From: Caryophanales bacterium UBA6768
GTDB lineage: Bacteria > Bacillota > Bacilli > Bacillales_D > Amphibacillaceae
Reading direction: 5' to 3'
NCBI GenBank assembly: GCA_002453315.1
Contig: DKGO01000088.1
Location: 1 to 27,947, forward strand
Length of the DNA: 27,947 bases
The notes beneath the pieces were generated by a model. It was not told the DNA's origin. It did not search any database and was given only the letters and a program-made list of their open reading frames with translations. This document shows, in pieces, positions 15,952 to 24,976 of the stretch (positions are counted from its first letter, which is position 1; every line of letters begins with the position of its first letter). A program made the translations under genes and the position numbers.

Positions 15952-17142
15952 TGCATAGGAATGTAACCCAGCTATAACTAAATTCACAACAATTAGGTTA
16001 AACATAATTATTGCAAATCCTATAACTGCTAACCACGATGATTTTTCACCATGCCAACCTCTTGACAATCTTAAATGTAAGAATGCTGCATAAAAAAACC
16101 ATGTAATTAGCGCCCACACTTCTTTTGGATCCCATCCCCAAAAACGATCCCACGCAATTTGAGCCCAAATGGAGGCGAAAATTAAACCACCCAATGTGAA
16201 AACAGGAAATCCAATTGCAACCGCACGATAGGTTATCTCGTCAACAAGATCTGGATTAATATTTTTCAATAACGGCTGTATTGCTGCACCAATCCTTTTT
16301 CTGAAAATAAGTCGTAGTAGTCCATACATGATGAATCCGGTTGTAAAGGACCAAATAAGTGTATTGAATTTTTTGGCAGCATTTCTTCCTTGTAACCAAC
16401 CTGGCGCCTCAATCAATGCACCATTTGCACCTTCAGTAATTAATTCACCGTCTTGAGGTCCTGCAATGGCTGGCAAATTATATTCGACTGTTAATATTCT
16501 ATCACCTGATGGATACTCAAAAGTTGCACTATAGTCTAATATATTAAATGTAATTGTCGAAAGAATAAATCCTACACAAGCAATTAATGAAAATAGGACA
16601 AGCTCCAACCACATATTCTTTTTACTTCGTTTCTTTTGATCAATTTGTTTAATCAAGTATATAAGACCAGCAACGAAACTGATTCCTAAAATTCCTTGGG
16701 ATAAGGAAACAGTGGTTACATGGATATATAGCCACGGACTTTGTAATGATGGTACTAATGGGGATAAATCCGTTGGAAACATACTTGCATACGCGATTAT
16801 AATCAGCGCGATTGGTAATGCAAATAATCCAAGAATATTTAATCGATAGATAAAATAAATAATAATAAACGCTAGCACAATACTCAAACCTAAAAATGTC
16901 ATGAACTCAAACATATTTCCTACAGGTGCATGTCCACCCGCTATCCATCGCGTTATAAAATATACCAATTGTGCAATTAGCCCAATTATTGTTAAAGAAA
17001 TTGCAATGGTTCCTGTTCTTCCTTTGTTCTTCCTTTGTTTTTTCTTATCTTTTATTGTTACACCAAACATAATGGTGGCAATAGAATAAAACGCAAATGC
17101 CGTGTACAACATTGTACTACTTAAAGTTGCTAAGTTATCCAT
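15949..17142 (-). CDS. resC: Cytochrome c maturation protein ResC/CcsA
   Basis: This is a 397-residue membrane protein, the haem-handling half of the System II cytochrome c synthase. The start is ATG 17142, with AAGGAGG nine bases upstream and inside the resB end; longer in-frame starts lie within resB. About eight helices are visible. The tryptophan-rich haem motif [15 protein letters not shown] sits near residue 330, and conserved His residues are in LYIHVTTVS and in [17 protein letters not shown]. It overlaps resB by eight bases, the usual coupling for the two synthase subunits. Two tandem hairpins end the transcript. It works with ResB to attach haem to CxxCH proteins outside the membrane, yet no such protein is encoded in this window. 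Confidence 0.93.
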   Translation of the reverse strand: MDNLATLSSTMLYTAFAFYSIATIMFGVTIKDKKKQRKNKGRTGTIAISLTIIGLIAQLVYFITRWIAGGHAPVGNMFEFMTFLGLSIVLAFIIIYFIYRLNILGLFALPIALIIIAYASMFPTDLSPLVPSLQSPWLYIHVTTVSLSQGILGISFVAGLIYLIKQIDQKKRSKKNMWLELVLFSLIACVGFILSTITFNILDYSATFEYPSGDRILTVEYNLPAIAGPQDGELITEGANGALIEAPGWLQGRNAAKKFNTLIWSFTTGFIMYGLLRLIFRKRIGAAIQPLLKNINPDLVDEITYRAVAIGFPVFTLGGLIFASIWAQIAWDRFWGWDPKEVWALITWFFYAAFLHLRLSRGWHGEKSSWLAVIGFAIIMFNLIVVNLVIAGLHSYA

Positions 17143-18811
17143 TATTAACCTCCTTATTTGTAGTGCTTCTCTCCTCTTGCTGATCGACAACCATTTGTAT
17201 ATTCATATCCGAAATTGCCTTTTCAATATCCTTTTTAATACCAAACCAATTTTTATTCGTATGTGCTGCTAACAAAATACCTTGATCCTTAGGATGTATC
17301 CAAATTCTTCGATGCTGCCAATACATTCCTTGAACAACACCAATCATGAACACTAAAGCCCCTAATCCGAAGAAAGGCAATGTATAATCCTGACGTAATG
17401 TCATCCCACTAACAAAATGTGTTTCAAAGTCGATAATGCCTATTTTGTACTTGTTCTTCCCAGTAGCATCAATATTTTTACCAATTCCAATAAAACTAAT
17501 TTCAGGACTTTCATTATTTGGTGGGTAAACAAAGATTACAAACGCTGGATTTCTCGGGAATTTAGTCTCTGAACGTGGTTCACCGTCATCAAGAACATAA
17601 TCTGGATAGTACTTATCAACAACAACACGAAAACCACTTTCAAACTCATAATCTGTTTCTGGTGATGTCAAATCAATCGTAAACGTTTCTAATGCTGCTT
17701 GATCTGAGTCATTTGTTTCATGTATTTTAAAGGACATACTTGAAAACTCATTTTGTTGGTATCCTGACTGATATAAAGTATAACCGTCGAATTTAAGTGG
17801 ATTATTCATAAACACTTTGTCTTCCAAAACTTTTTCAAGTTTCGGCTCTGCACCAGGGAGGTCTGCATCAACATTTTTATAAATGATTACATTCGTTTGA
17901 TAATTTTTGTGTACTTCCCCACCCCTACTTGCTATAAGTTCTAATGCATCTTTAAATTGCTCATCTTCTTCATCATACTTCTCTAATATAAACTCTTTAT
18001 TTTTAATAAAGTACTTATTATCAGTTCCCGGAATAACTACTTGTTGTCCCTCTCTAACCCATACATAATCATCTAAAAATAGCCATGGAGTCATCCGTAG
18101 TAAAGCTGCAATTAAAATAATTATTAAACCAATATGGTTCACATACGGCCCCCAACGAGAAAACCTTCCTTTTTCGGCCAATATATGTCCGTCCTCACTT
18201 TTTACCTTATATCGCAACTTCTTCAAGTTATTAAGCACTTGTTGTTTTTCTTGATTTGAAACATTTGGTGACTCGCTATAGAGTCTTTGTCTATTGATAA
18301 ATGTTTCATGTCGTTTTGGTTTTTGCATCTTTAAAGCTCGATGTAATGGAACAACCCTATCAATACTACAAACAACTAATGATATACCAATTAAAGCAAT
18401 TAATATCATATACCACCAAGAACTGTATAAATCATAAAAACCAAGTTGATAATATATCTTTCCAAGAATTCCAAAATGGGCTTCATAATAAATTGCTGGG
18501 TCACGTGAAACTGCATCTATTGGTATATACATTGCTTGGGGAAAGATTGTTCCTAACGCGGAAGCAAATAATGCAATGATAATAAGCCAAACTCCAACTT
18601 TAACGGATGAAAAGAAACTCCATATTTTATCTATGATTGATCTGTTATACGTTAAAGATCTTCTAGCACTGCCATCATAACGCATATTAATTAATTTTGT
18701 TTTGTCGTTCCCGTCAATATGTTGGTTCTCTTCAATCGGTTTACCACATGCTTCACAAAGAACCGTTCCTTCAGGGTTTACATGACCACATTCACATTTG
18801 ATTTTCTTCAT
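17135..18811 (-). CDS. resB: Cytochrome c maturation protein ResB/Ccs1
   Basis: This 558-residue partner of ResC in the System II synthase is close to the ~540 residues usual for Bacillus ResB. The N-terminus is a small zinc-ribbon-like segment with Cys 6, 8, 19 and 22 (KCECGH, LCEACG), as in other Bacillus ResB. Membrane helices are near 74-94, 130-150 and 213-235, with a fourth near 490; between the third and fourth is a large extracytoplasmic domain of ~240 residues. The start has GGAGAG seven or eight bases before it. It lies 22 bases after resA and its end encodes the resC ribosome site. It is intact, with no frameshift seen. Confidence 0.93.
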   Translation of the reverse strand: MKKIKCECGHVNPEGTVLCEACGKPIEENQHIDGNDKTKLINMRYDGSARRSLTYNRSIIDKIWSFFSSVKVGVWLIIIALFASALGTIFPQAMYIPIDAVSRDPAIYYEAHFGILGKIYYQLGFYDLYSSWWYMILIALIGISLVVCSIDRVVPLHRALKMQKPKRHETFINRQRLYSESPNVSNQEKQQVLNNLKKLRYKVKSEDGHILAEKGRFSRWGPYVNHIGLIIILIAALLRMTPWLFLDDYVWVREGQQVVIPGTDNKYFIKNKEFILEKYDEEDEQFKDALELIASRGGEVHKNYQTNVIIYKNVDADLPGAEPKLEKVLEDKVFMNNPLKFDGYTLYQSGYQQNEFSSMSFKIHETNDSDQAALETFTIDLTSPETDYEFESGFRVVVDKYYPDYVLDDGEPRSETKFPRNPAFVIFVYPPNNESPEISFIGIGKNIDATGKNKYKIGIIDFETHFVSGMTLRQDYTLPFFGLGALVFMIGVVQGMYWQHRRIWIHPKDQGILLAAHTNKNWFGIKKDIEKAISDMNIQMVVDQQEERSTTNKEVNNG

Positions 18812-18833
18812 TGGTATCTCTCCATTTAATTAA

Positions 18834-19409
18834 TCATTCATCAGGTAGAATTTGTTTAAAATATCCTTCCAATCGCTCCAACGTCAATGCCCCCTCTACT
18901 TTTTCTACAATTTCCCCTTCAGGGTTAATAAAAAAAGTTGATGGGATGGGACCGATTTTGTAAAGATCCATCACTTGATTTCTAGTATCATGTGGAATCG
19001 GAAAAGTAAGATTGTATTTGTCAATGAATTGATGAATCACAGGTGCTGTCGCATCTAAACTAACTGCTATAATTTCTATATCTTTATCTTTATACTTAGG
19101 ATATAACTCTTCCATATAAGGCATCTCTACTTCACATGGTTTACAATAGGTCGCCCAAAAATTTAGCATTACTCCTTTCCCTTTAAAGTCACTAAGTCGA
19201 ATTGTTTCCAAATCATTGTTTTTATTAATTTGTTGTAGTTGAAAATCAGGGGCTTGATCACCAATTTTATAAATGGTTTTATCTTGGTTTGCACTTGTTA
19301 TTAACGCAAACACAACTGCTGCCACTAACACTAATAAAATAATCGTTCTAAAAATTAATCGATTCCGTTTTCTGTCTTTTTTCTTTTCTCTTGCCTTTTC
19401 TATACGCAT
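18834..19409 (-). CDS. resA: Thiol-disulfide oxidoreductase ResA
   Basis: This is a 191-residue membrane-anchored thioredoxin-fold protein that keeps apocytochrome c cysteines reduced for haem attachment. ATG 19409 is favoured by GGGAG eight bases upstream; an in-frame GTG at 19418 overlaps that site. A highly basic N-terminus (KAREKKKDRKRNR) is followed by one helix (about 20-38), then a TlpA/ResA fold with active site Cys 89 and Cys 92 in TYCKPCE and the cis-Pro loop GPIPSTFFI. Bacillus subtilis ResA has CEPC, so the inter-cysteine residues differ (KP). It receives electrons from CcdA, encoded just upstream. The same fold also serves sporulation and other thiol pathways, but the neighbours point to ResA. 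Confidence 0.9.
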   Translation of the reverse strand: MRIEKAREKKKDRKRNRLIFRTIILLVLVAAVVFALITSANQDKTIYKIGDQAPDFQLQQINKNNDLETIRLSDFKGKGVMLNFWATYCKPCEVEMPYMEELYPKYKDKDIEIIAVSLDATAPVIHQFIDKYNLTFPIPHDTRNQVMDLYKIGPIPSTFFINPEGEIVEKVEGALTLERLEGYFKQILPDE

Positions 19410-19461
19410 ACGGATCACTCCCTAAATCATTTTATTTCCCAGATGAAATTTATTTTATTAA

Positions 19462-20169
19462 TCAAAAGCCTGTAAATCCTCCAAATAACGGGATTAACAA
19501 AGCAATAATAATTCTCATCCAGTCAAAATATAGAAGAACACCCATGACGATCATTAAGATACCACCAAATACCATAAAACGATTTCCATGTTTCTTTAGG
19601 AACGTCATTTTATCAATAAAGAAAGTCATAATTAAGAAGGGAATTGAAAACCCTAATACATAAAATGACATATAAAACAAGCCCATACTTGGATTTGCAA
19701 CCCCAAGTGCCATTACTCCAGCAAGTATGGGTCCTGTACATGGAGTCCATCCCGCAGCAAATCCTAATCCAATTAATATAGACCCTAAATATCCAGCGGG
19801 CCTTTTTTGAAACTGGACCTTTTTATCAGATAGTAAAAAATTGAAACGAAGTATGCCAGTCAGGATTAAACCAAAAAACACTAACAATACTGCACCTAGT
19901 TGTCGTAATAATCCTTGGTAGGCGATAAAAAAAGAACCTATAAAGGAAGTTGTTAAACCTAGTGCTAAAAAAATAATAGAAAATCCTACTAAAAATAAGA
20001 TTGTATGTATAAACGCCTTTTTTCTTAATATACCTCGTTCTTCTTTGAGTTCATTTACTGTCATCCCTGTAAGATAGGAAAGAAAGGCTGGGTACAAAGG
20101 CAATGCACAAGGGGATAAAAATGATAGAAAACCTGCACCAAAAGCTAAGAATAGATTAATTTGCTCCAA
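19462..20169 (-). CDS. ccdA: CcdA, thiol electron carrier for cytochrome c maturation
   Basis: This is a 235-residue, six-helix membrane protein that passes electrons from cytoplasmic thioredoxin to ResA. Cys 21 in FLSPCALPLYP and Cys 144 in GWTPCTGPILAG are the redox pair and both motifs are canonical. The start appears to be TTG 20169; a GAAG lies five bases before it and AAAAGG further up, both modest, so translation may be weak. It is the first gene of ccdA-resA-resB-resC, with 52 bases to resA. The region upstream (20170-20524) should hold the operon promoter. In Bacillus chromosomes ccdA and resABC are usually apart; here they are together, which suits a self-contained mobile set. Confidence 0.93.
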   Translation of the reverse strand: MEQINLFLAFGAGFLSFLSPCALPLYPAFLSYLTGMTVNELKEERGILRKKAFIHTILFLVGFSIIFLALGLTTSFIGSFFIAYQGLLRQLGAVLLVFFGLILTGILRFNFLLSDKKVQFQKRPAGYLGSILIGLGFAAGWTPCTGPILAGVMALGVANPSMGLFYMSFYVLGFSIPFLIMTFFIDKMTFLKKHGNRFMVFGGILMIVMGVLLYFDWMRIIIALLIPLFGGFTGF

Positions 20170-20190
20170 TAATTCTTCACAACCTTTTAA

Positions 20191-20205
20191 TAAAATTAAA
20201 CACTA
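20191..20205. repeat. 15-bp direct repeat, copy 2 (TAAAATTAAACACTA)
   Basis: Identical to 9761-9775 and in the same orientation; it lies 22 bases upstream of the ccdA start. Confidence 0.5.
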
Positions 20206-20482
20206 ATATCATAAAGATAGGATATGATTGTGGAGAAACTATGCAGATGGCTTAGAAATAGTAATAGTTCATAAATAATTCAAAATTGTTAAATTCGCCC
20301 CTTATAGTCATCAGATGAATATATTGACGCCAACAAGAGTAATATCAAGAATTAGAATTTATTATTGTGTGAATAATCAAATAATCAACTAAGAAACAAA
20401 ATCATTTGGATTATTTAAATCAAGTAGTTTTTAAAATCCCTTTCAGATAGGCACAACATGTAAATATTCTGTTATTTAAAAC

Positions 20483-20521
20483 GTAAATTGCAGCCAACTT
20501 TGGAAGCTGACTGCAATTTAC
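20483..20521 (-). terminator. Terminator of the primase-helicase gene
   Basis: The perfect 11-base stem GTAAATTGCAG (20483-20493) / CTGCAATTTAC (20511-20521) is extended by GCTG/CAGC pairing inside and begins four bases after the gene's stop. On the minus strand it is followed by GTTTTAAAT, a weak T run. Confidence 0.75.
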
Positions 20522-20524
20522 TTG

Positions 20525-23173
20525 TTATTTCATAAGAATCATTAATTCTGTTTGTGAAAATGAGATGTACTGCGCCCCGACTACAGGTAAATTACTAAGT
20601 ATAAGTACTTTGGCTGGAAACCTGTTAACTCTTGCCCTTCCAATGGCCTGCAATAACTGACTTTCTACTAAATAGAATTGAACTTCCTGTAATAAGGAAT
20701 CTCCACTATATGTAGTAAAATAAAATCGCAAGCCATTTCTTTCTACAGGTATGTAATTCATTCTACTTTCCTCAAGTCCCATGCGATAGCCCAATGCAAC
20801 GCTTAATAATAAATATGCAATCGGATTAAGGTGTGGAGTACCAATTACAGTAATATTCTCTCCTTTTAGGTTGTCTATTCCTTCCGTATTACCGAAATAA
20901 ATGTCTTTCCTTTTTTCAAAATTGAAAAAGTCTTTATATGTAATAATTTTACTGTTAGGATTATACTGATTCATAAGATTATCAGCAAGACGAATTAATT
21001 CATTTTTATTTTCATTAATCGTAAATCTACTAAAACTTTTAGATGTAATTTGTAGAATATTACCCTTTGGCCTTACGAGGCCCAAATCAACAAATGTAAC
21101 ATCTTCTCCAAACACTAATTTAGATATTTTTTCATTTATGGTAGCACTTAGTATGATGATTTTTTTATTGGAAGGTATTTTATTTTTTTGTATAAAGTAA
21201 ATGTAGTCTGTATTGTGAATTCTTTTTCTGAGGAAATAATCGCAGTTTAGAAAACCTAAAATATTGGAACTTATTGTTGTTTCCTCAACTATGGTCTGTT
21301 CTAGTTCTTTTATAGACGGCAGCAGGAACGAAGATCTTTCTTGAACAATATCAAACGGGGTGTTCAATATCATATTTTGTAATGTAAGAAAGACATCCTT
21401 ATTCAATTCGTTATCTTGCAGTTTTGTGAAAGCAAAAACTAAATCAGATACTTTCATTTGCGATATTGGAAATAAATTTTGTATTGGATCTTCATCAAAG
21501 ATAATTGTTGAGTTTGAATCATGGTTTGTAAAAATTGCGCGCTGATGGGTAGTTAGTAATATCTCATTTTTTATAGTCTTCGTTTTTTCTAAATCATTAA
21601 GAAATCTTGATACATCTTCACTATTACTCGATATTTGTCTTAAATACTTATTGACTGTCCTAAATGCACCAATATTATATAAATGTTCAATTTTTTCCGC
21701 ATATCGTTTATCAAGTACAGGTAATTCCGGGACTTTTAAATGTTTTATCTTCTTAGCGTTTAAGCGCTGTGAAACTTGTTCTTTCAATTTATGTGTTGGA
21801 AAAGCAATACTAAATTTATTTTTCGCCGCGAAATTAACTATTGCTTCTGTTTTCCCTATTCCAGTGGGGGCTTTTATTACATAGACACCTTGATTAGTAC
21901 TTTTTAATATATCCCCAAAAACCTTTTCCAACTTATTATATACATCATTAATATCTTGAAATTGTGGTTCTTGTATTACCTGAACACTTCCTCTTGGCAA
22001 TTTTCCTTGCTCTACCATGTTAAGGGCATGAAAGCATTCATTTGCAAAAGGGCAGTATGTGTCGCACCGTGTTGGTACGTAATTCATTTTCCTAATATAA
22101 TTCATCATTAGGGACCATTCTTCGTTCTTTGTAAGGTAGTCTTTTCGAGAATTAATAATCTCAACCACCTTCGATCTGCCACCCTCAACATTTAACAGAT
22201 TAGTCATTAAGCCAAACATTTCATTATGATATAGCCAGTAGTCCCCCGAAATTCCCTCTCGATAAAGTTTACATCTATTTTCTAGATTATCAAAAGGAAA
22301 ATTCCGAATTTGTTTTACCTCTTGCTCTTCAAATAATTTCAGTTCAGAAGAAGAGTATACATCATGCTGAAATGAATCTTTAGAGAACACTAAATAATAG
22401 CATGAATGACTATTTTTTGCACGCGTACTATAGTAATTAATAGGGTTGGTGCGTTCTTTAGTCATTGAGACAAATAAATTATCACTGCTATTAGGAAGTT
22501 CATTTTCCGTAACCCACTTATAGTGAGGATATCCTTTATAGAAAGCCAAGCCTGAATCCCGACAGAAATTTCTCATATCTCTTGTCGGATTTGAACCAGT
22601 TTTTATTTTTCTAACTACAGCATCTAATATATTCGGTACACTGACAACGGCTTTATTGAAAGACTCAATTTTTTGTCCACCAAACAAAAGTCTGGCTGCA
22701 TCATTAGCATTTTTGTCTGAAGATGGAAACAATGTTGTTAATGCTATTTGTATTACATTACGTACACGTATATCTTGGATTTCTTCATTCAAAATAAAAA
22801 CCATTCTAAATTTATGATTTTCGTTTGTGTGACTAAAGGTTGTATAAATAAAAGTGGGTTCCACCCTTAATTTTGTGCCAAGTTTTATTGCCTCTTCAAT
22901 CCGCAAACCTGAATCAATATCAAGGGCAAATACCTGCTGACTTTTCCAACTTTGGCTTGTCCTTTTATCATCATTGAATACAGCAGGTGTAAACGTTCTA
23001 GCATTTGGTATTGTTACATTTCTCATCAAATCATCGATTGATAGATACGTAACCTGTCCCGCTATCCTTCCTGAAATCTTAATTACTTCTCCCTTGTGGG
23101 GCTTTTCATTAAACCCCTCATAATCCAAACAAACCTTAATCTTTTCTTCTAAAACATTTTTCTTTTCAACCAT
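20525..23173 (-). CDS. Predicted primase (AEP-like)-SF2 helicase fusion
   Basis: This is an 882-residue protein I cannot name. ATG 23173 has an ideal AAGGAGG site; a longer in-frame ATG at 23203 has none. The N-terminal part looks like an archaeo-eukaryotic-type primase/polymerase: FALDIDSG (metal Asp 85 and 87), then TTFSHTNENHKFRMVF, then NDAARLLFGG, the usual spacing of the three AEP motifs. A cysteine cluster, Cys 370, 374 and 380 (RCDTYCPFANEC), could bind metal. The second half is an SF2-type helicase: Walker A APTGIGKT (Lys 441), FPTHKLKEQ (Ia), IIFDEDP (motif II, near 560), LSATINEK (III), QAIGRARVNR (VI, near 840). It could prime and unwind DNA for a mobile element, or act in defence. 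The gene stands between a nuclease gene and the redox cluster, with its own promoter and terminator. Domain reading is by eye. Confidence 0.75.
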   Translation of the reverse strand: MVEKKNVLEEKIKVCLDYEGFNEKPHKGEVIKISGRIAGQVTYLSIDDLMRNVTIPNARTFTPAVFNDDKRTSQSWKSQQVFALDIDSGLRIEEAIKLGTKLRVEPTFIYTTFSHTNENHKFRMVFILNEEIQDIRVRNVIQIALTTLFPSSDKNANDAARLLFGGQKIESFNKAVVSVPNILDAVVRKIKTGSNPTRDMRNFCRDSGLAFYKGYPHYKWVTENELPNSSDNLFVSMTKERTNPINYYSTRAKNSHSCYYLVFSKDSFQHDVYSSSELKLFEEQEVKQIRNFPFDNLENRCKLYREGISGDYWLYHNEMFGLMTNLLNVEGGRSKVVEIINSRKDYLTKNEEWSLMMNYIRKMNYVPTRCDTYCPFANECFHALNMVEQGKLPRGSVQVIQEPQFQDINDVYNKLEKVFGDILKSTNQGVYVIKAPTGIGKTEAIVNFAAKNKFSIAFPTHKLKEQVSQRLNAKKIKHLKVPELPVLDKRYAEKIEHLYNIGAFRTVNKYLRQISSNSEDVSRFLNDLEKTKTIKNEILLTTHQRAIFTNHDSNSTIIFDEDPIQNLFPISQMKVSDLVFAFTKLQDNELNKDVFLTLQNMILNTPFDIVQERSSFLLPSIKELEQTIVEETTISSNILGFLNCDYFLRKRIHNTDYIYFIQKNKIPSNKKIIILSATINEKISKLVFGEDVTFVDLGLVRPKGNILQITSKSFSRFTINENKNELIRLADNLMNQYNPNSKIITYKDFFNFEKRKDIYFGNTEGIDNLKGENITVIGTPHLNPIAYLLLSVALGYRMGLEESRMNYIPVERNGLRFYFTTYSGDSLLQEVQFYLVESQLLQAIGRARVNRFPAKVLILSNLPVVGAQYISFSQTELMILMK

Positions 23174-23178
23174 TTGTT

Positions 23179-23199
23179 TCCTCCTTTCAATAAGGAGGA
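23179..23199 (-). promoter_or_regulatory. Hairpin sequestering the Shine-Dalgarno of the primase-helicase gene
   Basis: On the minus strand TCCTCCTT, a five-base loop ATTGA and AAGGAGGA form a perfect eight-base stem, and the 3' arm is the ribosome site itself, six bases before ATG 23173. The gene's translation should be low unless something opens the stem. Confidence 0.75.
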
Positions 23200-23294
23200 G
23201 CATGGTATTTTAATTCGTAGTTTGATTATAATTCTCTAATTGTTATTTTAAATCAACTCCTCGTAAAAACTTTTTCTTAAATGGTTACATCCAT

Positions 23295-23323
23295 ATGATA
23301 AGTCACTTAAAATAATCTATCAA
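23295..23323 (-). promoter_or_regulatory. Candidate promoter of the primase-helicase gene
   Basis: On the minus strand TTGATA (23323-23318), a 17-bp spacer and TATCAT (23300-23295) resemble a sigma-A promoter. It would give a leader of about 115 bases containing the ribosome-site hairpin. AT-rich DNA makes such matches common. Confidence 0.4.
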
Positions 23324-23496
23324 ATTTTCACGGTAAGTATTTTATGATATAAGGTGATATTAAAGCAAAAAAAGAAACTAATCTCCCAAAAGTTTGATCA
23401 AAATGCAAAATTAATAAAATCATAAAGATGTGCAAATCTAACCCTTGCTTCCTTCATATTTACATCGAAAAAATATTTAAATTAATACGAGTTAGG

Positions 23497-23533
23497 GGCC
23501 TAATCCCTTCATCTTACGGCAAGGAATTAGACC
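23497..23533 (-). terminator. Hairpin after the nuclease gene
   Basis: In the minus-strand RNA GGUCUAAUUCCUU pairs along all 13 positions with AAGGGAUUAGGCC, using two G-U pairs, across an 11-base loop. In the + strand RNA the same positions become C-A mismatches, so the structure fits a minus-strand transcript. It lies about 50 bases past the nuclease stop. There is no T run directly after it. Confidence 0.55.
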
Positions 23534-23585
23534 TTAACACAGCATGCTATTTCTTGGTGGATTAATTTATCGTACCAAAGGGCGA

Positions 23586-24812
23586 TCAGGGTATATGATA
23601 TAACATCAAAGCTAGTTTCATCTCTTTGTTTTTGTCATCATTTATATGAAATATATAGTTTAACCAAGATTCATCATACATTTTGTCGAACTTCACAAAA
23701 TTTGGATGTTTCATTACTGATTCCTTTGCGACATTCACCACATTTGTAAAGTCCTTATTAGTTACAAACATTATTACTGCTGTCTTTGAGTCCCGCCATG
23801 TTAAATACCCTAAAAGCTGATCGATAGTCTGTAAAAGTGACTTTTCTCCTTTCCAAAATTTACATTCCCCTACAAATACATTGTTTCCATCATGTCTTAG
23901 TAAGATGTCAGTCTTACCACTTTTATTAAAGGTCTCTCCAGTTGCACTCCCATTAAAATTCGGTTCCAGCATCATTATAAAATGATCCCTTAAATCCTCT
24001 TCTCCCTTATTGGAATATACAGAAGGTTTTCTTTCAAACTCTTTTCCCATATCATTAATAATCTTTAATATATCTTGATAAGTTGTATTATCTAAAGTAG
24101 GGTCAGGAGAATAACTTTTAGTTGTTAGTACTGGTTTAACATTAATTTTCTTTTTAATTTTTGGTGATGGAACAGCAAAGGTACTTGATACATTGGCATT
24201 CTTTTTTATCGGGACAATTAAAGATGATTGTTGCTCCCTTCTTTTTAACAGCTCATTTTTTCTTGTTATAAAAATAGAAGATATGTATTCCTCTAAATTA
24301 TCATTAAAGGTTGCTAAATCTTTATTAACATTACTTATCATTCCCTCCAAATCTTTCACGAAAGACTCATACTCTTTATTTAATCTACTAACATCATCAT
24401 GAAATTGAATAAGTCTTAGAATAATTTCGTTCCCTTTAATATCAGCTCTTGGAGGGGATAACGAATAAGTAGAAGGCCTGTAATTAAAAAAACTAGGGTT
24501 CCCTTTAAATGGAACATGAAAATAATACACTAACTTAGGATAACTTTTACCTGGGTACACATGAAAGAGAGAAGGAAATTGCTCAGCTGGAATATTCTCT
24601 TCTTTTGATGTTGCATAAGCCTCATGGATATTTAATTCCAAGTAATCTAAGAAATACTCTTGTATCAAATGCAAGATATATCCTTCTTGTCCAACATTTA
24701 AAATATAATCATCTTTTTCATTATTAACATTTTCCTTAATCTGGAGTTTTTTAGATTGCAAATAATTAAATAAATCATTATTATTAAAAAGTAAATTAGA
24801 TCTATAATACAA
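23586..24812 (-). CDS. Predicted PD-(D/E)xK nuclease of unknown role
   Basis: This is a 408-residue protein I do not recognise by name. The start is probably TTG 24812 with AAAGGAG ten bases before it. Residues 1-135 form a mixed domain with aromatic-rich stretches (YYFHVPFKGNPSFFNYRP); 135-195 is charged and helical, likely coiled coil; 195-235 is a basic, Pro-containing linker. Residues 245-400 read as a restriction-endonuclease fold: Glu 272 (GEEDLRDHF), Asp 302 (GKTDILLR), Glu 316 and Lys 318 (VGECKFW), with Gln 332 (TIDQLLGYLTWRDSKTAV). This is the D...ExK pattern of active enzymes. It lies between a restriction-modification pair and the primase-helicase, all on the minus strand, so a defence role is plausible. 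The fold call is by motif only. Confidence 0.7.
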   Translation of the reverse strand: MYYRSNLLFNNNDLFNYLQSKKLQIKENVNNEKDDYILNVGQEGYILHLIQEYFLDYLELNIHEAYATSKEENIPAEQFPSLFHVYPGKSYPKLVYYFHVPFKGNPSFFNYRPSTYSLSPPRADIKGNEIILRLIQFHDDVSRLNKEYESFVKDLEGMISNVNKDLATFNDNLEEYISSIFITRKNELLKRREQQSSLIVPIKKNANVSSTFAVPSPKIKKKINVKPVLTTKSYSPDPTLDNTTYQDILKIINDMGKEFERKPSVYSNKGEEDLRDHFIMMLEPNFNGSATGETFNKSGKTDILLRHDGNNVFVGECKFWKGEKSLLQTIDQLLGYLTWRDSKTAVIMFVTNKDFTNVVNVAKESVMKHPNFVKFDKMYDESWLNYIFHINDDKNKEMKLALMLYHIP

Positions 24813-24976
24813 GTTCCGACAACTCCTTTATTCCCCAACTTCCGTTAAAAACGGGGATTATTCCATTATGTTAAAAATTCAAAAAGTGGTGACTTACAAA
24901 CAAAGCATTAAACTATTCTTTATTACCAATTCTGTATTGTAAGAAGCGGACAAACACTATAAATCTATTGCAGGTT

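Larger units (their letters stand above)
20170..20524. other. Intergenic region upstream of ccdA
   Basis: This holds the second copy of the 15-bp repeat at 20191-20205 and the terminator of the upstream primase-helicase gene at 20483-20521. A weak promoter candidate on the minus strand (TTGAAT, 17 bp, TATTTC) lies near 20255-20285. I see no gene and no clear regulator site. Confidence 0.45.
23204..23585. other. Intergenic region between the nuclease and primase-helicase genes
   Basis: This 382-base AT-rich gap holds a terminator-like hairpin at 23497-23533, a promoter candidate at 23295-23323 and the ribosome-site hairpin just beyond its edge. I see no gene in it. The size of the gap and these signals suggest that the two minus-strand genes are transcribed separately. 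Confidence 0.5.

Noticed and set aside
20525..23173. Assignment of the primase-helicase to a named conflict system with AEP and helicase domains (TOTE)
   Set aside because: Domain content is similar in outline, but I could not match the characteristic motifs of that family, so no name is given.
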